From Luscinia megarhynchos (Eukaryota; Chordata; Aves; Passeriformes; Turdidae): a stretch of DNA of 64,000 bases. The DNA lies in the NCBI GenBank assembly GCA_034336665.1, contig CM067565.1, forward strand, positions 84,880,858 to 84,944,857. Direction: 5' to 3'. This document shows, one piece after another, positions 1-11,286 of this stretch; positions within the stretch are counted from its first letter, which is position 1, and each line of letters opens with the position of its first letter. Under the pieces are notes generated by a model. That model searched no databases. It saw nothing but the letters and a program-made list of their open reading frames with translations, and was not told where the DNA came from. Made by a program: the position numbers and the translations under genes.

Positions 1-3000
1 ACCTCCTGTAATGAAAAATCTGGAGTCTAAGAGCCATTTGGACTTGCAACCTATTGATAAGTAAGGCAGTAAGAGGAAACATCACCCTCTGCACTCATGC
101 AGACTGTCCTTTGAAGGACTTCTCAGATGCTTTGATAAGCATTAGAGTAGTAATAAAATACTGATGAACAATGCAATCTGAACCAGTCACCACTAAACAG
201 GAGTCTACAAGGACTTCCATATACTTCCTACTTCTCTGCTCTTCTTTACATTTTAAGGGAAGAAGAGAAAAAAGGTAAGTTAGGAGTTATTGTCTGGGAT
301 ATGCCAGTGAACAAACCGATTATTAAGGCTGAAATAAAATGACCTGTTCATTCACCACACAACCACCCAGGAACTGTACTCCAGACCCACCCCCCACAAC
401 TCTTCAGGGTACTCCTCTCTAACTGCTGTACAGGGAGCACTGCAGAGAGACCACTGCAGGTAACCACGTGTTAGAAAATGCAGGAACATTGAAACAAACA
501 AACAGCTCCCAGAAAACCAACCCTACACCTCCTGCTTTCATCATAAGCCACAGATGCTTAAATCCCTGGGGAAAATGCCCTTATGACCCTCAGAAGCTTG
601 TGTTCCTCTGGAGTGTTGAGGACAACAAAAAATCCACCTGCTACCCCGAGGTGAGGAGATCCAACTAGTCACTGGGAGAACTACAATCTAACAGGCTGTA
701 GAAACACCTCCCTTGCCTTCCCCATGCAGTCTCATCCCCAGACTTGCCCTATGGGGGCAGAGCAGTACGGCCCCTTGGCTCACCAGATGTAGCACAAGCT
801 CCAGTCCTGGACTGCCCTGGGGCTGTTCAGCAGGGCCCTGGCTTTGGCCTCTTGGATGGCTGCAATGCAAACCTGCACTTCTGCTTCTGATTTAGTACTC
901 CACTGCTCTGCTCCCTCTCCTTTTCCTGAACATCAGCTCCATTCCTCCCATGCATTTCTCACTTTCCAGCTCAGTCCTTCCTTTATCTCCTTCCCATCTT
1001 GCTATTCACCCTCCTTACCTAGACAGATCTCAGCTACATAGTCATGGGAGTCATCCTTCACCCTCTCTATGGAAGTGCAACAAGAAGAGTCACCTACATT
1101 TCAGTGACATATTTTACTGCAGCTGCAAACTGCAGCCTCAAGATCAAGAGCTGGGGTCCTAACCACTTCCTTCAACATCCATCCAACCTGAAGTTGTTTT
1201 AAAAATAATATTTCACTGGCAAGAAGTATAATGCAAGCTAGCAAAATACCATTTCCTCCATTAACGCCTGTGGAGTTACAACATTCTTGCCATAATGTGC
1301 CTGCAGATGTACCATAGGTATTGAGAAAGAGCTCAGAGACTCAAAAGAACCAGGAAATGACCACTTTCCTGGGGTACAGAGTCAGCTTGTTTTGTACAAA
1401 CTGTCTGGCTCACTAAGACAGTCTTGTCTTAGACTTGCCAGCCAAGCGATATGAGCTACTGATGTACGTCTGGAAAATATTTATGATAAAAATTATGGTT
1501 GCATAAAGAATAGCAAGTAAGTAGCTGATCCAGCTGGCATGCAAATTGCGCATAATGTTTATCAGCACAAATATGTTCATCAGCACCACCACCTAGTCCT
1601 TCTGGAGAACAGTAGGTACTCAGGGATCTTTGTGACCATTAAGCAGTTGGGTTTCCTGCAACCCCGATAATAAATTTATTCCTGTCTTCTGTAAAACAGG
1701 AGAGGGCGTTTAACCATCTATCATACTGTCTGACAGAGCAGCATCAGGGTTTTTTCCATCTCAGAGTGCATGAGGGCAAGTGAGGCACTTGAGGCCTTGA
1801 ACTTCAACTGATAATTCATCAAGACAGTGCAACACCTTGGCAGTTTATCAAGCCCCTGGCACCGGGTAGAAGAATGCTCAGTAAAATCACCACTTTCAGA
1901 AAACAGAGCAACTGGGCATAATTTTAAAGTACGTCCCATCTCTGACATCCCTCTTCTGCCTAAGCAAGCTCTACACACTGCAGCAGCCAAGTTGCATTGC
2001 AAAAGGGACTTTCCCAGAGCAAAGGCAGTGCCAGCCTGTGCCAAGTGAGCACTGTGCAGGTGCAAAATCACCAGAGGCAATCAAAGAGGTCAGAAAGGCC
2101 CCAAGACAGGGAGGTTTTGCAAGGATATGGCATGAAAAACGCTGAAACCGTTCTGCACACAAGAGGAGGAGGCTTGCAGAGGACAAGGCTGGGTTGAAAA
2201 CAAAGCAGTGCCACCAGGAAGAACTGCTGGCTCCACACATCCTGCAGCTCTGTGTGCTGCCAGGGCTCCCTTGCACAATCTGGATCTCCCTAGAGCCCCC
2301 TTGCTGAGGCAAGTCTTCTGCTGCCCATGAGCACTGCTGAACTTCCACTGCTCCGGGGTCTCTGCCATCTAAACAGCCACTGTGTCAACAAAACTCAAGG
2401 AATTTAGTACTTTTATCTTGAGAGTGGTCAGAAGGCAGACATTTCGCTGGGAAATCAGGCTAAGAACAGACCGACAGTCTTCCATGTCTTTTGAACAAAA
2501 TAAGTAATCTAGGAACTGTTGCATTAGAGCACACCTTAATATTGCTGAGGGAGAAACTGTTGTATTAGAGCATACCTTAATGTTGCAACTCCCAGTCACC
2601 TTCTACATTACTGTGGAAAGGTTGAAGGCAACATTTAGTGAGATACAAATCAATCAGTAAATGCTTTAGCATCTATCCCTTCTGAAATATCCTGACACCC
2701 ACTTTGTCAGCAAAGACCAGCCGAGCATTTGTGCTCCCTCACCAGCCCAGCAAACCTCAGTCACACTAGTTTTTCACTGTAGGCCTTTCCAACCCTTTGA
2801 CAGTTCATTAGACTGCTTTAAAAGGGTCAGATAACAATGAGTCCTGTCACCAAAAAGTATGATTTGGCTCTAAGTCCATAAATTCTGAGCTCAGTTCCTT
2901 GATGGATAAGGTCTGCTACTGGGACAGTTTCTTGTATTCCCCTCTCTTCCCATAATAAAATGGGAAGAAAACCTCTCTTTCCACCTCATTTCCTATAAAT

Positions 3001-5540
3001 GTTACTTCTTGATCTCAGAACAGCTTGGTCAGCTTTAGGATCCAAGACCAGTTTTATGTCCACCCTGCTCAGGCTTTCTAGAAATGACTTTGCTGCATGT
3101 GGGTCACCCAGACTGTGGGATAACTGGAAACTTCAGTGCTTATTAGTTTTCATTTTCAGTGCTGAGTGATTTTTAAAGGAATAAGTGTTTCCATGTGTCA
3201 TGCATATTTTACTCTGAAAGAATACTGCAATCTCTGTTAAGGTTACAAAACTGGAGAAGTTGACTTTCCCTGTCCAAGTGGCTCTCTCAAGAGGATTTGG
3301 GAGCACTGTGTCTCCCATGTGGATCCTGCAAATGTAAGACAGACCCAAGGTTTCTGAAAAACACTCTTGGTTGTATGACACACTTCATAAAGCTGAAATG
3401 TTGAGTGTGCATCTGTGATACAATTTTTGGGTTGCTCCGTAGGGAGCACATTGTACTGGGGTCTTAGAGCAAAGCCCAGTCAAAACCAGCCAACCCTACA
3501 AGTCTTAGATCTCCACTTTTACAGGAGCATCCTCACACTACATGAAAACACACTTCTGATGATGCCAAGTCCTCTCTGACTTCAGAGTGCAAATGCTGGA
3601 AGAGAAAAAACACATCTGAAGAAGAGGCACAAGTTAAAAATAAAACTCTGCCACTATGGACATTCTCAGTCTTGACTGGTTTTAAATGCGTTTCTTTAGT
3701 CAGATGATTTCTGTGCTTTTACTCTTAAAAGGAATGCACACATATAATTAAACACAGAATTTATACAGCATCAGAGAGCAGTTTCTAAGTTACATCTGTT
3801 TGGGTGCTCTGCTTTCAAGAGCCCTGCTCTGTCACACTAGGTATTACCTAACAAGGATTCCTGGATCTGCTAACCTAAATTTCCAGTTCCAGAAGACACT
3901 ATTTCCATTACCACAATTGCTTGTTGAAAGGCAGATGTGTTCTACAGATCTCACTCAAGACCAGTGTGAGCAAGATTTCACACGAAGCCCATGGAAGGAA
4001 GGATGGGAAGGTCTTCCCTAGGACACAATAAAAGAATGTATTTTGGACACAGGTAGCCCAGCTAAAACACTCATACCAACACAAAAATGACTGATGAAGA
4101 CAGAATAGTTGCATTTCATTGTCTGTGAAGTCCTGCAGGCTTGCTTATTTGCAAGGAAACACAACTAGACTTGTAAATTCCTGAAAAATGCTAAGCAGCA
4201 AGTGAAATGTGGCAGCTTTGAGAAAAAAACAGTATATAAGTTGGTAAGAAAAAGCTTTAGTAAGACTTAAATGCACTATTTGAACTTTCTGCAATGGAAT
4301 GATTAATTTTCTATTTTTGAAAACATTTTTTTAAATTCTGTGTAATGCAGTAAATGCATCATTTGATTAGCAAAATCTATTAATTTTTCTTTATGTCTTG
4401 TATCAAGAAAAAATTCAAAATTGCAAATGAAATCCCCACAAAATGAAAAATGAAGTTATCTCTCTGCTTTACAACTAAGAGTAGGTGGTGTTGAAAACTG
4501 TCCTAATAACACAGGACAAGACTGACAGCACTAAAAAAGGGGCTAGAAAAAAAATAGAACTAGAAATAAACTGGCCTCTGCACCAGAGCATTCCATAATG
4601 GGTAGGAAAATATGTTCGTTTTTCTACAGAAATAGATTATACAGAACACCATAATTTTGTGTACAACACCTACTTCAAAAGAGCCCAAAAAGCTGTAATA
4701 CCTAAAATAAGAAAATGACCAAACTGATGTCCATGTTCAGCAAAACTCCAAATTTCATTCCAATGCTGTATCACATGAATAGTTAGTAAGTACATGCTAA
4801 AATATACTGCTGAAGGCAAAGAAACATGGGTCTTACTTAAAGGCTTGCCTGGGCAAGTCAGAAGGACATCCAGGAGAGTTTAAATCCGTGTTTAAGAGAT
4901 TCCTTGAATGGCAACAATTAATTTTACTTGAGGGCATGCAAAGCTGAAGCACCACAAAACTTGTGATACTGCTGGGAACAGGCTGTAGCCTCCAAATCTG
5001 CACCCCTAAATGCACTCTAAACAGTAAACAACTAAAATATTAATGAAGTTTGAGAGAGGATATGCTAAGTGTTCAACCAATTGATTGTATTAAAGAATTA
5101 TTGCAGATGGTGGTAAGGCCACCTGTCAGCACAAGCTGTCCCTTCACATTCCCCGATTTGCAGTTGTTTATAACTTTGTCAAGAAATAGACTTTTTTTGG
5201 GGTTTTTTTGCTAAATGTCTGATGCAATTAGATATCTCTTTGCAATCAAAGAAAACCTTGACATCATTGCCAAGACAAGCTTCTGAAATGTAGTTTTGCC
5301 CACATTGAAGTTGTCCAAAATTCTACCCGTTTTGCTGAGAAGTCCTATTAATTCCAAAATATTAAAGCCTAGGAGTGGGATTTGACACACAGTGATGAAT
5401 TCCCCACAAACACTGTCCCAAACTTTACCAGGCCATGGTGAAAAGTGATCACAGGGCAGGGCCACGAGACCCTTGTCTCAAGGTGCAGGACTAAATCTTC
5501 TGACATCCAGCTGCACCAGCACTATGCACAGCTCTTCTTC
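1..5540. other. Non-genic flank, no gene recognised
   Basis: I see no exon of a family I recognise here. Open frames reach about 120-125 codons on the minus strand at 1721-2368, but three different frames overlap there, none resembles a known protein, and none continues through plausible splice sites, so I read them as chance. The stretch is mostly single-copy-looking DNA of moderate AT content. The only local structure I could pick out is a two-copy 41-bp tandem repeat at 2514-2586, listed separately. By gene order known in other vertebrates, MCFD2 would lie on this side of SOCS5, but no MCFD2-like EF-hand exon was seen. Confidence 0.5.
2514..2586. repeat. Two-copy 41-bp tandem repeat
   Basis: The block starting AACTGTT at 2514 recurs at 2555. 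Both copies continue through GCATTAGAGC or GTATTAGAGC, then CCTTAAT and a final TTGC, with only a few mismatches. The period is 41 bp. It looks like a single local duplication that has aged, in non-genic DNA. Confidence 0.75.
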
Positions 5541-5561
5541 AATGTAAATTGAATTTACATT
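5541..5561. repeat. Perfect 21-bp palindrome
   Basis: Two 10-bp arms, AATGTAAATT and AATTTACATT, are exact reverse complements around one central G. Each arm carries a TGTAAA core of the kind bound by forkhead factors and an ATGTAAAT octamer variant. No function is shown; this could be a dimeric transcription-factor site or simply a short AT-rich inverted repeat. Confidence 0.7.
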
Positions 5562-5600
5562 TATTAATTTAATCTGATTATTTAATTTAATCTGGTTATT
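5562..5600. repeat. Two-copy 18-bp AT-rich direct repeat
   Basis: A block containing TTAATTTAATCTG followed by a GATTA or GGTTA tail occurs twice with an 18-bp period, directly next to the palindrome at 5541-5561. It is probably a small replication-slippage duplication. Confidence 0.6.
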
Positions 5601-7544
5601 TGCATTCTGATATTGCCAAGTGCTCATGTGCTTCAAGTTCTTTAAATCATGCTATGACATCTTATAAAGGTCATCAAACCACCCACAAAACCTTCACACA
5701 CAAGTACATAATAATAAATATATTTTAAAAAAAATCACTGTGCCACTTAAATATTCCTCTAATACTTGCATTTTAACTAAAAGCAATATAAAATAAGTGT
5801 AAGAAATATCCTGGAGAGGAAAGAAAAAAAAAAAAAGAGAGAGAAAAGGAGTCCTTATTTCCTGAATAGCCAAAAGACCCCAAATAAAAACATGGTGACC
5901 ACAGGTCACACTTGTGTAACTGGCACTTGCTCTGCATTAGATTTGCTTTCACAGGTCCCACAAGCACAAGCTGTGCCAGGAGAAACTATGCTGTGGCTCA
6001 GTACCAGGGATACACATTGCTTTTGCAAGTTTTAAATAATGCTAAGCACTTTTTTTATTTGTAGCTGCACTAACAGGTGTTATTGCAGCATCTGGAAAAT
6101 GTACTATGTAAAGATTCAATTTAAATTCATGGTTAGGCTGATTTTAAAAGTAAGTCTCCACTTCTCCACTTTAGAACTTGGGCCTTGACAGTGCCCAATC
6201 CTGCAACATAGTTAACTTTAAGAGGCAGAAATCTTATGAGATCTGATATTTTGCAAGATTTCCCATCCACATGCCTTCCAGCTTGAGAAGCAATTCAGAA
6301 CTACAGCTACGGGCATGAATCCAAGCTTCAAAGATACAACGTGGACTAATCTCTATTTTAATCCCTGTTTCTCTTCTGATGGGTATTACAAAACACATGT
6401 TCCTGGTTTTGAAGCTTCTGACTTTATCACTCCAAGTTTGGAGCCGGTACCTCTTGGTTCAGTTGAGAATTAAATACTTAATGACCTCACCTGACAGTTA
6501 GTTTTCCTTGTTCTTCTGATTTACACAAAGAAGGCAGCATTGCCCTGCCCAGCCCACACCAATCAGCAGTGCTGGCAGCTGGTGAAAAGCAGAGATCACT
6601 GTCCTTCAGGTGTGATGTCCCTGTGGGATCTTCCTCTCTCCAGCTGTGATTTTCAGGGTTCTCTTTCTGCACCAGAACATCTCAGAAATTCTCTCAGAAA
6701 TTCTCTAAACTTGCATTTCCAAGGTGGAAGTAGTGATTTGAGCACTGCAGGACTGCCAGTTCAAACCCCTGGCATCAATATTCCGACACCTGTTAAAATG
6801 AACAGTGATGAGTTCTGTATGCTGGCACTCCACAGTCCAGCTTGAAACTGATGGAACATTTCTAAGTATCCCTTGATATTGTATAATAGCAGCTTGCTTA
6901 GATTAGTTAGTTGCAATGGAGATTACACCTTTTTTTATAAAATGCAGGGCACAATGGGACTTAAATCTCTTGTAGCTCCTAAATTTTTCTGCAGCACAGC
7001 AGATGAAGTTGTGGAGGACCAGAACAGTTCCAAGAACGCGTCAGTGATTCAGTTCACCATGCCCTGAACAAACAGGTCCCTGGGGATGATGCATGCCAAT
7101 GGACTGACAACGTCTCCAGCCATGAAGTAGTGACACAAAGTTCATTTCCCTGAGGACTTGGCAAATGACATTTCCTGCAAGGCTCTTTGGATTCCCCTCT
7201 GGACAGGGACAGGTTCTTCTAGCACACAGGTTTCTGAGGCCAAAAAGGAGCCTTGCTTTGGCTTCCCTGACCTTTTCAGCAGCCCCCTGGTAACATGTGG
7301 CAGGGAGGAAAGCTGCTTTTCCTGACACCATTCAGCTGCCAAAACCAGTAACCCCTCCACAGTGCTCCTGCAGCCTTGCCTGGCCACAAGACCATGGAGC
7401 AGGAGCCTTGTAGGCATCAACCTGCCCCTAATTCATCCCCTGAGCAAAACCCACTACAGTGAATGGTGATGAGAGCAACCAGGGCAGGGGTGGTGAGCAA
7501 ATCTGTGACCCCTTAGGAGAGAGCTGTGCCATCAGAAATGTGGA
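5601..7544. other. Non-genic stretch
   Basis: No gene was recognised. There is a poly-purine patch near 5820-5850 and a perfect 12-bp tandem pair (CTCAGAAATTCT twice) at 6681-6704. Minus-strand open frames at 7041-7420 overlap one another, resemble nothing I know, and are probably chance. Confidence 0.45.
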
Positions 7545-7625
7545 ATAGTCTATTTCAGTAGAAAGAGGCCTACAATGTTCATCTAATCCAGCTGCCTGAC
7601 CAAACAAGATTTCTGGCATACAAAA
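7545..7625 (-). mobile_element. Short CR1-like retrotransposon relic
   Basis: The plus strand reads TTTCAGTAGAAAGAGGCC, then an ATCTAATCCAGCTGCCTGACC-like phrase. This matches the reverse complement of the 3' region of avian CR1 elements and parallels the better copy at 50005-50460. Only about 80 bp is recognisable and divergence is high, so this is an old fragment. Confidence 0.5.
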
Positions 7626-10314
7626 TATTGAGCATAACCCTTATTTCTGATATATCCTCACTTCTAAGTCTCAGAACTTGCAACTAAACCTACTCAATCT
7701 GTAAATCTGCATATGCTGTTTATTAGATTATTTGCAATCTTTATCGCTGTTGAAGGGTTAACATGGTGTCATTATATCCTGATACTTATAAATAATTAAG
7801 GACACAGCAGAATGCTTCACTAAAAACTACTGTAGTCTTTTCCAGAACTGATTTCTAATACTTTCCAGGACAACTTCACAATTTAATACTTAAAAAAAAA
7901 AAGTGCTGAACTATATTTTACAGCTTGCCAGCTGCCTGCCAGGGCAGAGGGGTGCATGGCCCTGGCAGAGAGGGCACAGCCTCTGCACCAGCCTGCTTGG
8001 AGAACCTAGCTCTGGGAGCAGTGGCTCAGGAAGGACTATTTCCCAGCCCATCCAAAAGGGATTTATTGGTCTGGCCACAGGGAGGGGGTGAGTGCTGCAG
8101 TGGGGAGGCTCCTACACAAGTTTGGAGTGAGCAAAGAAGGCAGAGCTGAGAGGGAAGTGCTGATTACCAAGGCGGCCCCTCTCCCTCATGGCAGCTTTAC
8201 AACTTCCCCTCCTTGTAAGTCACAGTGAGAGGTGACAATGGACACTAAGGGAATTATTTATCTGGGCTCAAACAAGCAAGCTGGTGGGCAGAAGGTCCAA
8301 AAAACTGTAAAAAAAAAAACAAACCCAAAAAACCAAAAAACCCCAAAAAACCCCCAAAAAAACCAACCTAGAAAGGGTAATAGTGAGACCTCACACCAGA
8401 AATGCCTTCCCCTCTAATGGTTCAGCATTGATACACTTTTTTTTCTCTTGCTTTCTCATTTATCTTGTAAATCAATCCATCTGCTTTCAAACCAAACATG
8501 CCAAGTAAATATGAAGATTATTAAGAAACCTTTTTTTTTTTTCCTAGAGTAAATTAAACAGCTGGGGGTTACATTTTTTTAATATTGACAAACCATTACC
8601 AGGTGTAACATAAAGCAGTTGGCTGCACACACAGCCCTGCAATGTTTCACTGGGCTGATGCAGCAAAATCAAGGAACTTGTGCCTTGCACCCAGCTGCAA
8701 ATGTCAGAGGCTCCTGAATGCCACTGGATTTATGGTAACTGTCACACCAGAAGAGCTGATCCTCCGTGACAGTGGAAGTACACAATTAGGTCACATTAAA
8801 CATTGAGAAAATACCACAGGAGTTCCACATGCCAACTACAAGTGAGTGACACTGGAAAACAGCTCCTAGCTGGCAAACGCCATCCCAGCATCAGCACGTA
8901 ATTTCTGCTAAAAGTTCACAGATGAAGTCTATGGGTGAAGAAGCGTGAGCAATCACCCAAACAGAGGGAGCAGTAACATTTTCCCACAAGGCAGAGAAGT
9001 GAGACAGGCAAGCACCAAAGACAGGTTTATTCCTCCTGGGAAGCCACCACTCACTACCACCTGTTCACAGAAACAGAGGGGCTGGGTACCACATTCCTTC
9101 ACAGGGTTTCCTTTAGGGCCAGAAGAACAAGATGAAGCAGTGATGTTCACAGCAGAGGCTTCAGACTTGTGTAGGCTTTTTTTCCCATGTACAGCACCAA
9201 GCGTAGCTACTGGATCTCCTAGCCCTACCACAGGAGGAAAAGTGTTTGCAGTGTCCTTCATTGCACCCACACACTACAAAGTATGCCCTCAGCCAGAGGT
9301 GGACTGGTGAGAAACACACAGCCCACTCTGCTTACAGAAAGCATTTTGCATCCTGCCAGCAGCACTGAACTATGTTCAGCTACTCCAGTCTTGCAAACCT
9401 GAAATCAAAGGTAGCTGTCAGTTGCAAGGTAGCTGTTGCACAATATTTGGTGCTCGCCATAAATTGCACCATAAAGACTTCTATGCCTTTTCCACAATGG
9501 TGATAATTACTTAAAACATTAATAAAAGGGCTCTGTACAGGACCTCAAAAACAGGGCAGTGCTGAATGGGGAGAGAACAGACCATAACATGTAAACTTCA
9601 ACACTGTTAGAAGTGTCAGTCTATGTCTTCTTTACTCCCATGCATCTTGAAGTTACTTGAGGAGTCCACTGATTACAAAAGCATGTTTAGTTTTGCCTGT
9701 GATCAAACACACACCCATGATGCAGCAGCAAGCAGTGCACCTCAGGAAAATGTCACACAGTTTTTGGGATGGTGAGTGGGCAGCACAGCTTTCTCAGCAC
9801 ATGAATTAACACCTCAATTCTTTGAAAGTTTCCATTTTTCCATTTTTTTCACCAGGCTTTTTCAGTAAAACATTAGTTGTCACTATCAGCAATCCTGTTG
9901 CAATGTCTCGTCTGCATATGCATCCTGGCAGAGCATCCCCATGGTTCGCTCCCAAACACAAGAGCAAAACTGTTCTTTAGACTTTTAGGTCAGCCCTTTA
10001 GAATGGGCTAAGAGCAGCATCTCATCCCAAAAGCAGCTGTCAGAAGGGCACAGACAGATAGGCATGCAGGAGGTAACCTCCTGAGGTATTGCTGCTGCTG
10101 CAGTGCCCATGGCAGGGTCTGAGAGCAAAGCCACACACCAGCACACATTAAGAAACAAGCTGAGCACTCAGAGCAAATAACAAACCTCCTAAATATTTTG
10201 AATGGTGAAACTTAGATTAAGTTTCAGCTCAGAACAAAGACGATAAAGTTATGGCACTCTCATAAATCAGATTTAGTATGGTCTGTCATGGCACAAGATT
10301 ACAAAGTCACACTT
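7626..10314. other. Non-genic stretch with an A/C-rich tract
   Basis: No exon was recognised. An A/C-rich low-complexity tract lies at 8309-8368. At 8945-9310 both strands carry an open frame of more than 100 codons; neither resembles a known protein, and overlap on opposite strands argues for chance absence of stops rather than coding. Nothing else stands out. Confidence 0.4.
8309..8368. repeat. A/C-rich low-complexity tract
   Basis: Runs of A alternate with short CCC or CC groups (for example AAAAAACCCC) over about 60 bp. Similar tracts lie at 20762-20801 and 45677-45777, all with the A/C strand on plus. Such tracts are common in songbird DNA and may derive from degenerate poly(A) or simple-sequence expansion. 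Confidence 0.8.
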
Positions 10315-10815
10315 TCACAGAATGGTTGAGATTGGAAAGGGACCACTGGAGGTCATCTAGCTCCCAGTCAAGCAAGGGTCTCCCAAAGCAGGTTCTAAAG
10401 AATGTGCCCAGATAGCTTTTGAATATCTCCAAGGAGAGAGACTCCACTCCAACCTCTCTAGGCTATCTGTTCCAGTGCTTGGTCACCCACACAGCAAAGA
10501 AATTCTCACTCATGTTCAGGTAGAACTTCTCCTATATCAGTTTCTGCCCATTGCCTCTTGTCCTATTGCTGGGCAACACCAACCAGAGCCTGGCTCCATC
10601 CTCTTGGCGCTCTCCCTCCAGTTACTGATAGACTTTGATGAGATTCCCTCTCTGTCATCTCTTCTCAAGGCTGACCAGGCCCAGCTCCCTCAGCCTTTCT
10701 TCATACATGAGATTCTCATCATAAGAGAGAGATTTAATCATCTTTGTTACCCTCGGCTGGACCTGCTCCAGGGGCACAGCACCCCAGATCGCCTCACCAG
10801 GGCGGAGGAGCGGAG
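10315..10815 (-). mobile_element. CR1 LINE 3' fragment
   Basis: The plus strand begins with CACAGAATGGTTGAGATTGG, the reverse complement of the CR1 3' terminus. It continues through phrases typical of inverted avian CR1: GGAGGTCATCTAG, TTTTGAATATCTCCAAGG, GGAGACTCCACTCCAACCTC, TTGCCTCTTGTCC, GAGCCTGGCTCCATCCTCTT, and GCCTCACCAGGGC at the far end. The element is therefore on the minus strand, 5'-truncated as is usual for CR1, and has no surviving coding region. Its 5' break lies directly against the GC-rich minisatellite. Plus-strand open frames across it are accidental. Confidence 0.93.
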
Positions 10816-10844
10816 CCCCCCGGGCTGGGGAAGGAGGCGGCGGC

Positions 10845-11124
10845 CGTGAGGGAGCGAGCCGTGAGGGAGCCGGGCGGGAGCCGTGAGGGAGCCGTGAGGG
10901 AGCCGGGCGGGAGCCGTGAGGGAGCCGGGCGGGAGCCGGGCGGGAGCCGTGAGGGAGCCGTGAGGGAGCCGGGCGGGAGCCGGGCGGGAGCCGGGCGGGA
11001 GCCGTGAGGGAGCCGGGAGGGAGCCGGGCCGGGAGCCGTGAGGGAGCCGGGCGGGAGCCGTGCGGGAGCCGGGAGGGAGCCGTGAGGGAGCCGGGAGGGA
11101 GCCGTGAGGGAGCCGGGCGGGCGC
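10845..11124. repeat. 11-bp GC-rich minisatellite, about 25 units
   Basis: Units have the form CGKGMGGGAGC. The main variants are CGTGAGGGAGC, CGGGCGGGAGC and CGGGAGGGAGC, in mixed order. One spacer GAGC follows the first unit, one unit is 12 bp (10-base core with an extra C at 11225-11236), and one is CGTGCGGGAGC. I count roughly 25 units. Adjacent CGGGCGGGAGC units give four GGG tracts with loops of 1, 4 and 1, which fits a G-quadruplex on the plus strand. Variable copy number between individuals is likely for such an array, though unproven. Confidence 0.95.
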
Positions 11125-11193
11125 TGCCGGCTCCCCCTGGCGGCTGCCGCGGCCTCGCTGCGGGCCCGGCCCGGCCCGGCGGCCCTGGGGCAG

Positions 11194-11286
11194 CACAGCC
11201 CCGACCCCCGGCCCCGGCTACCGTGCACCGGGCCCGCCTCCCGGGACACAGCCCCGACCCCGGCCCCGGTTACCGCACACCGAGCC
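11194..11286. repeat. Two-copy 53-bp GC-rich duplication
   Basis: A block starting CACAGCCCCGACCCC at 11194 recurs at 11247. Both copies continue through GGCCCCGG, a TACCG phrase, and CACCGGGCC or CACCGAGCC. The period is 53 bp with a few differences. It lies inside the GC island just after the minisatellite. Confidence 0.8.

Noticed and set aside
8945..9310. Frames over 100 codons on both strands
   Set aside because: Opposite-strand coincidence suggests local lack of stops; neither product is recognisable.
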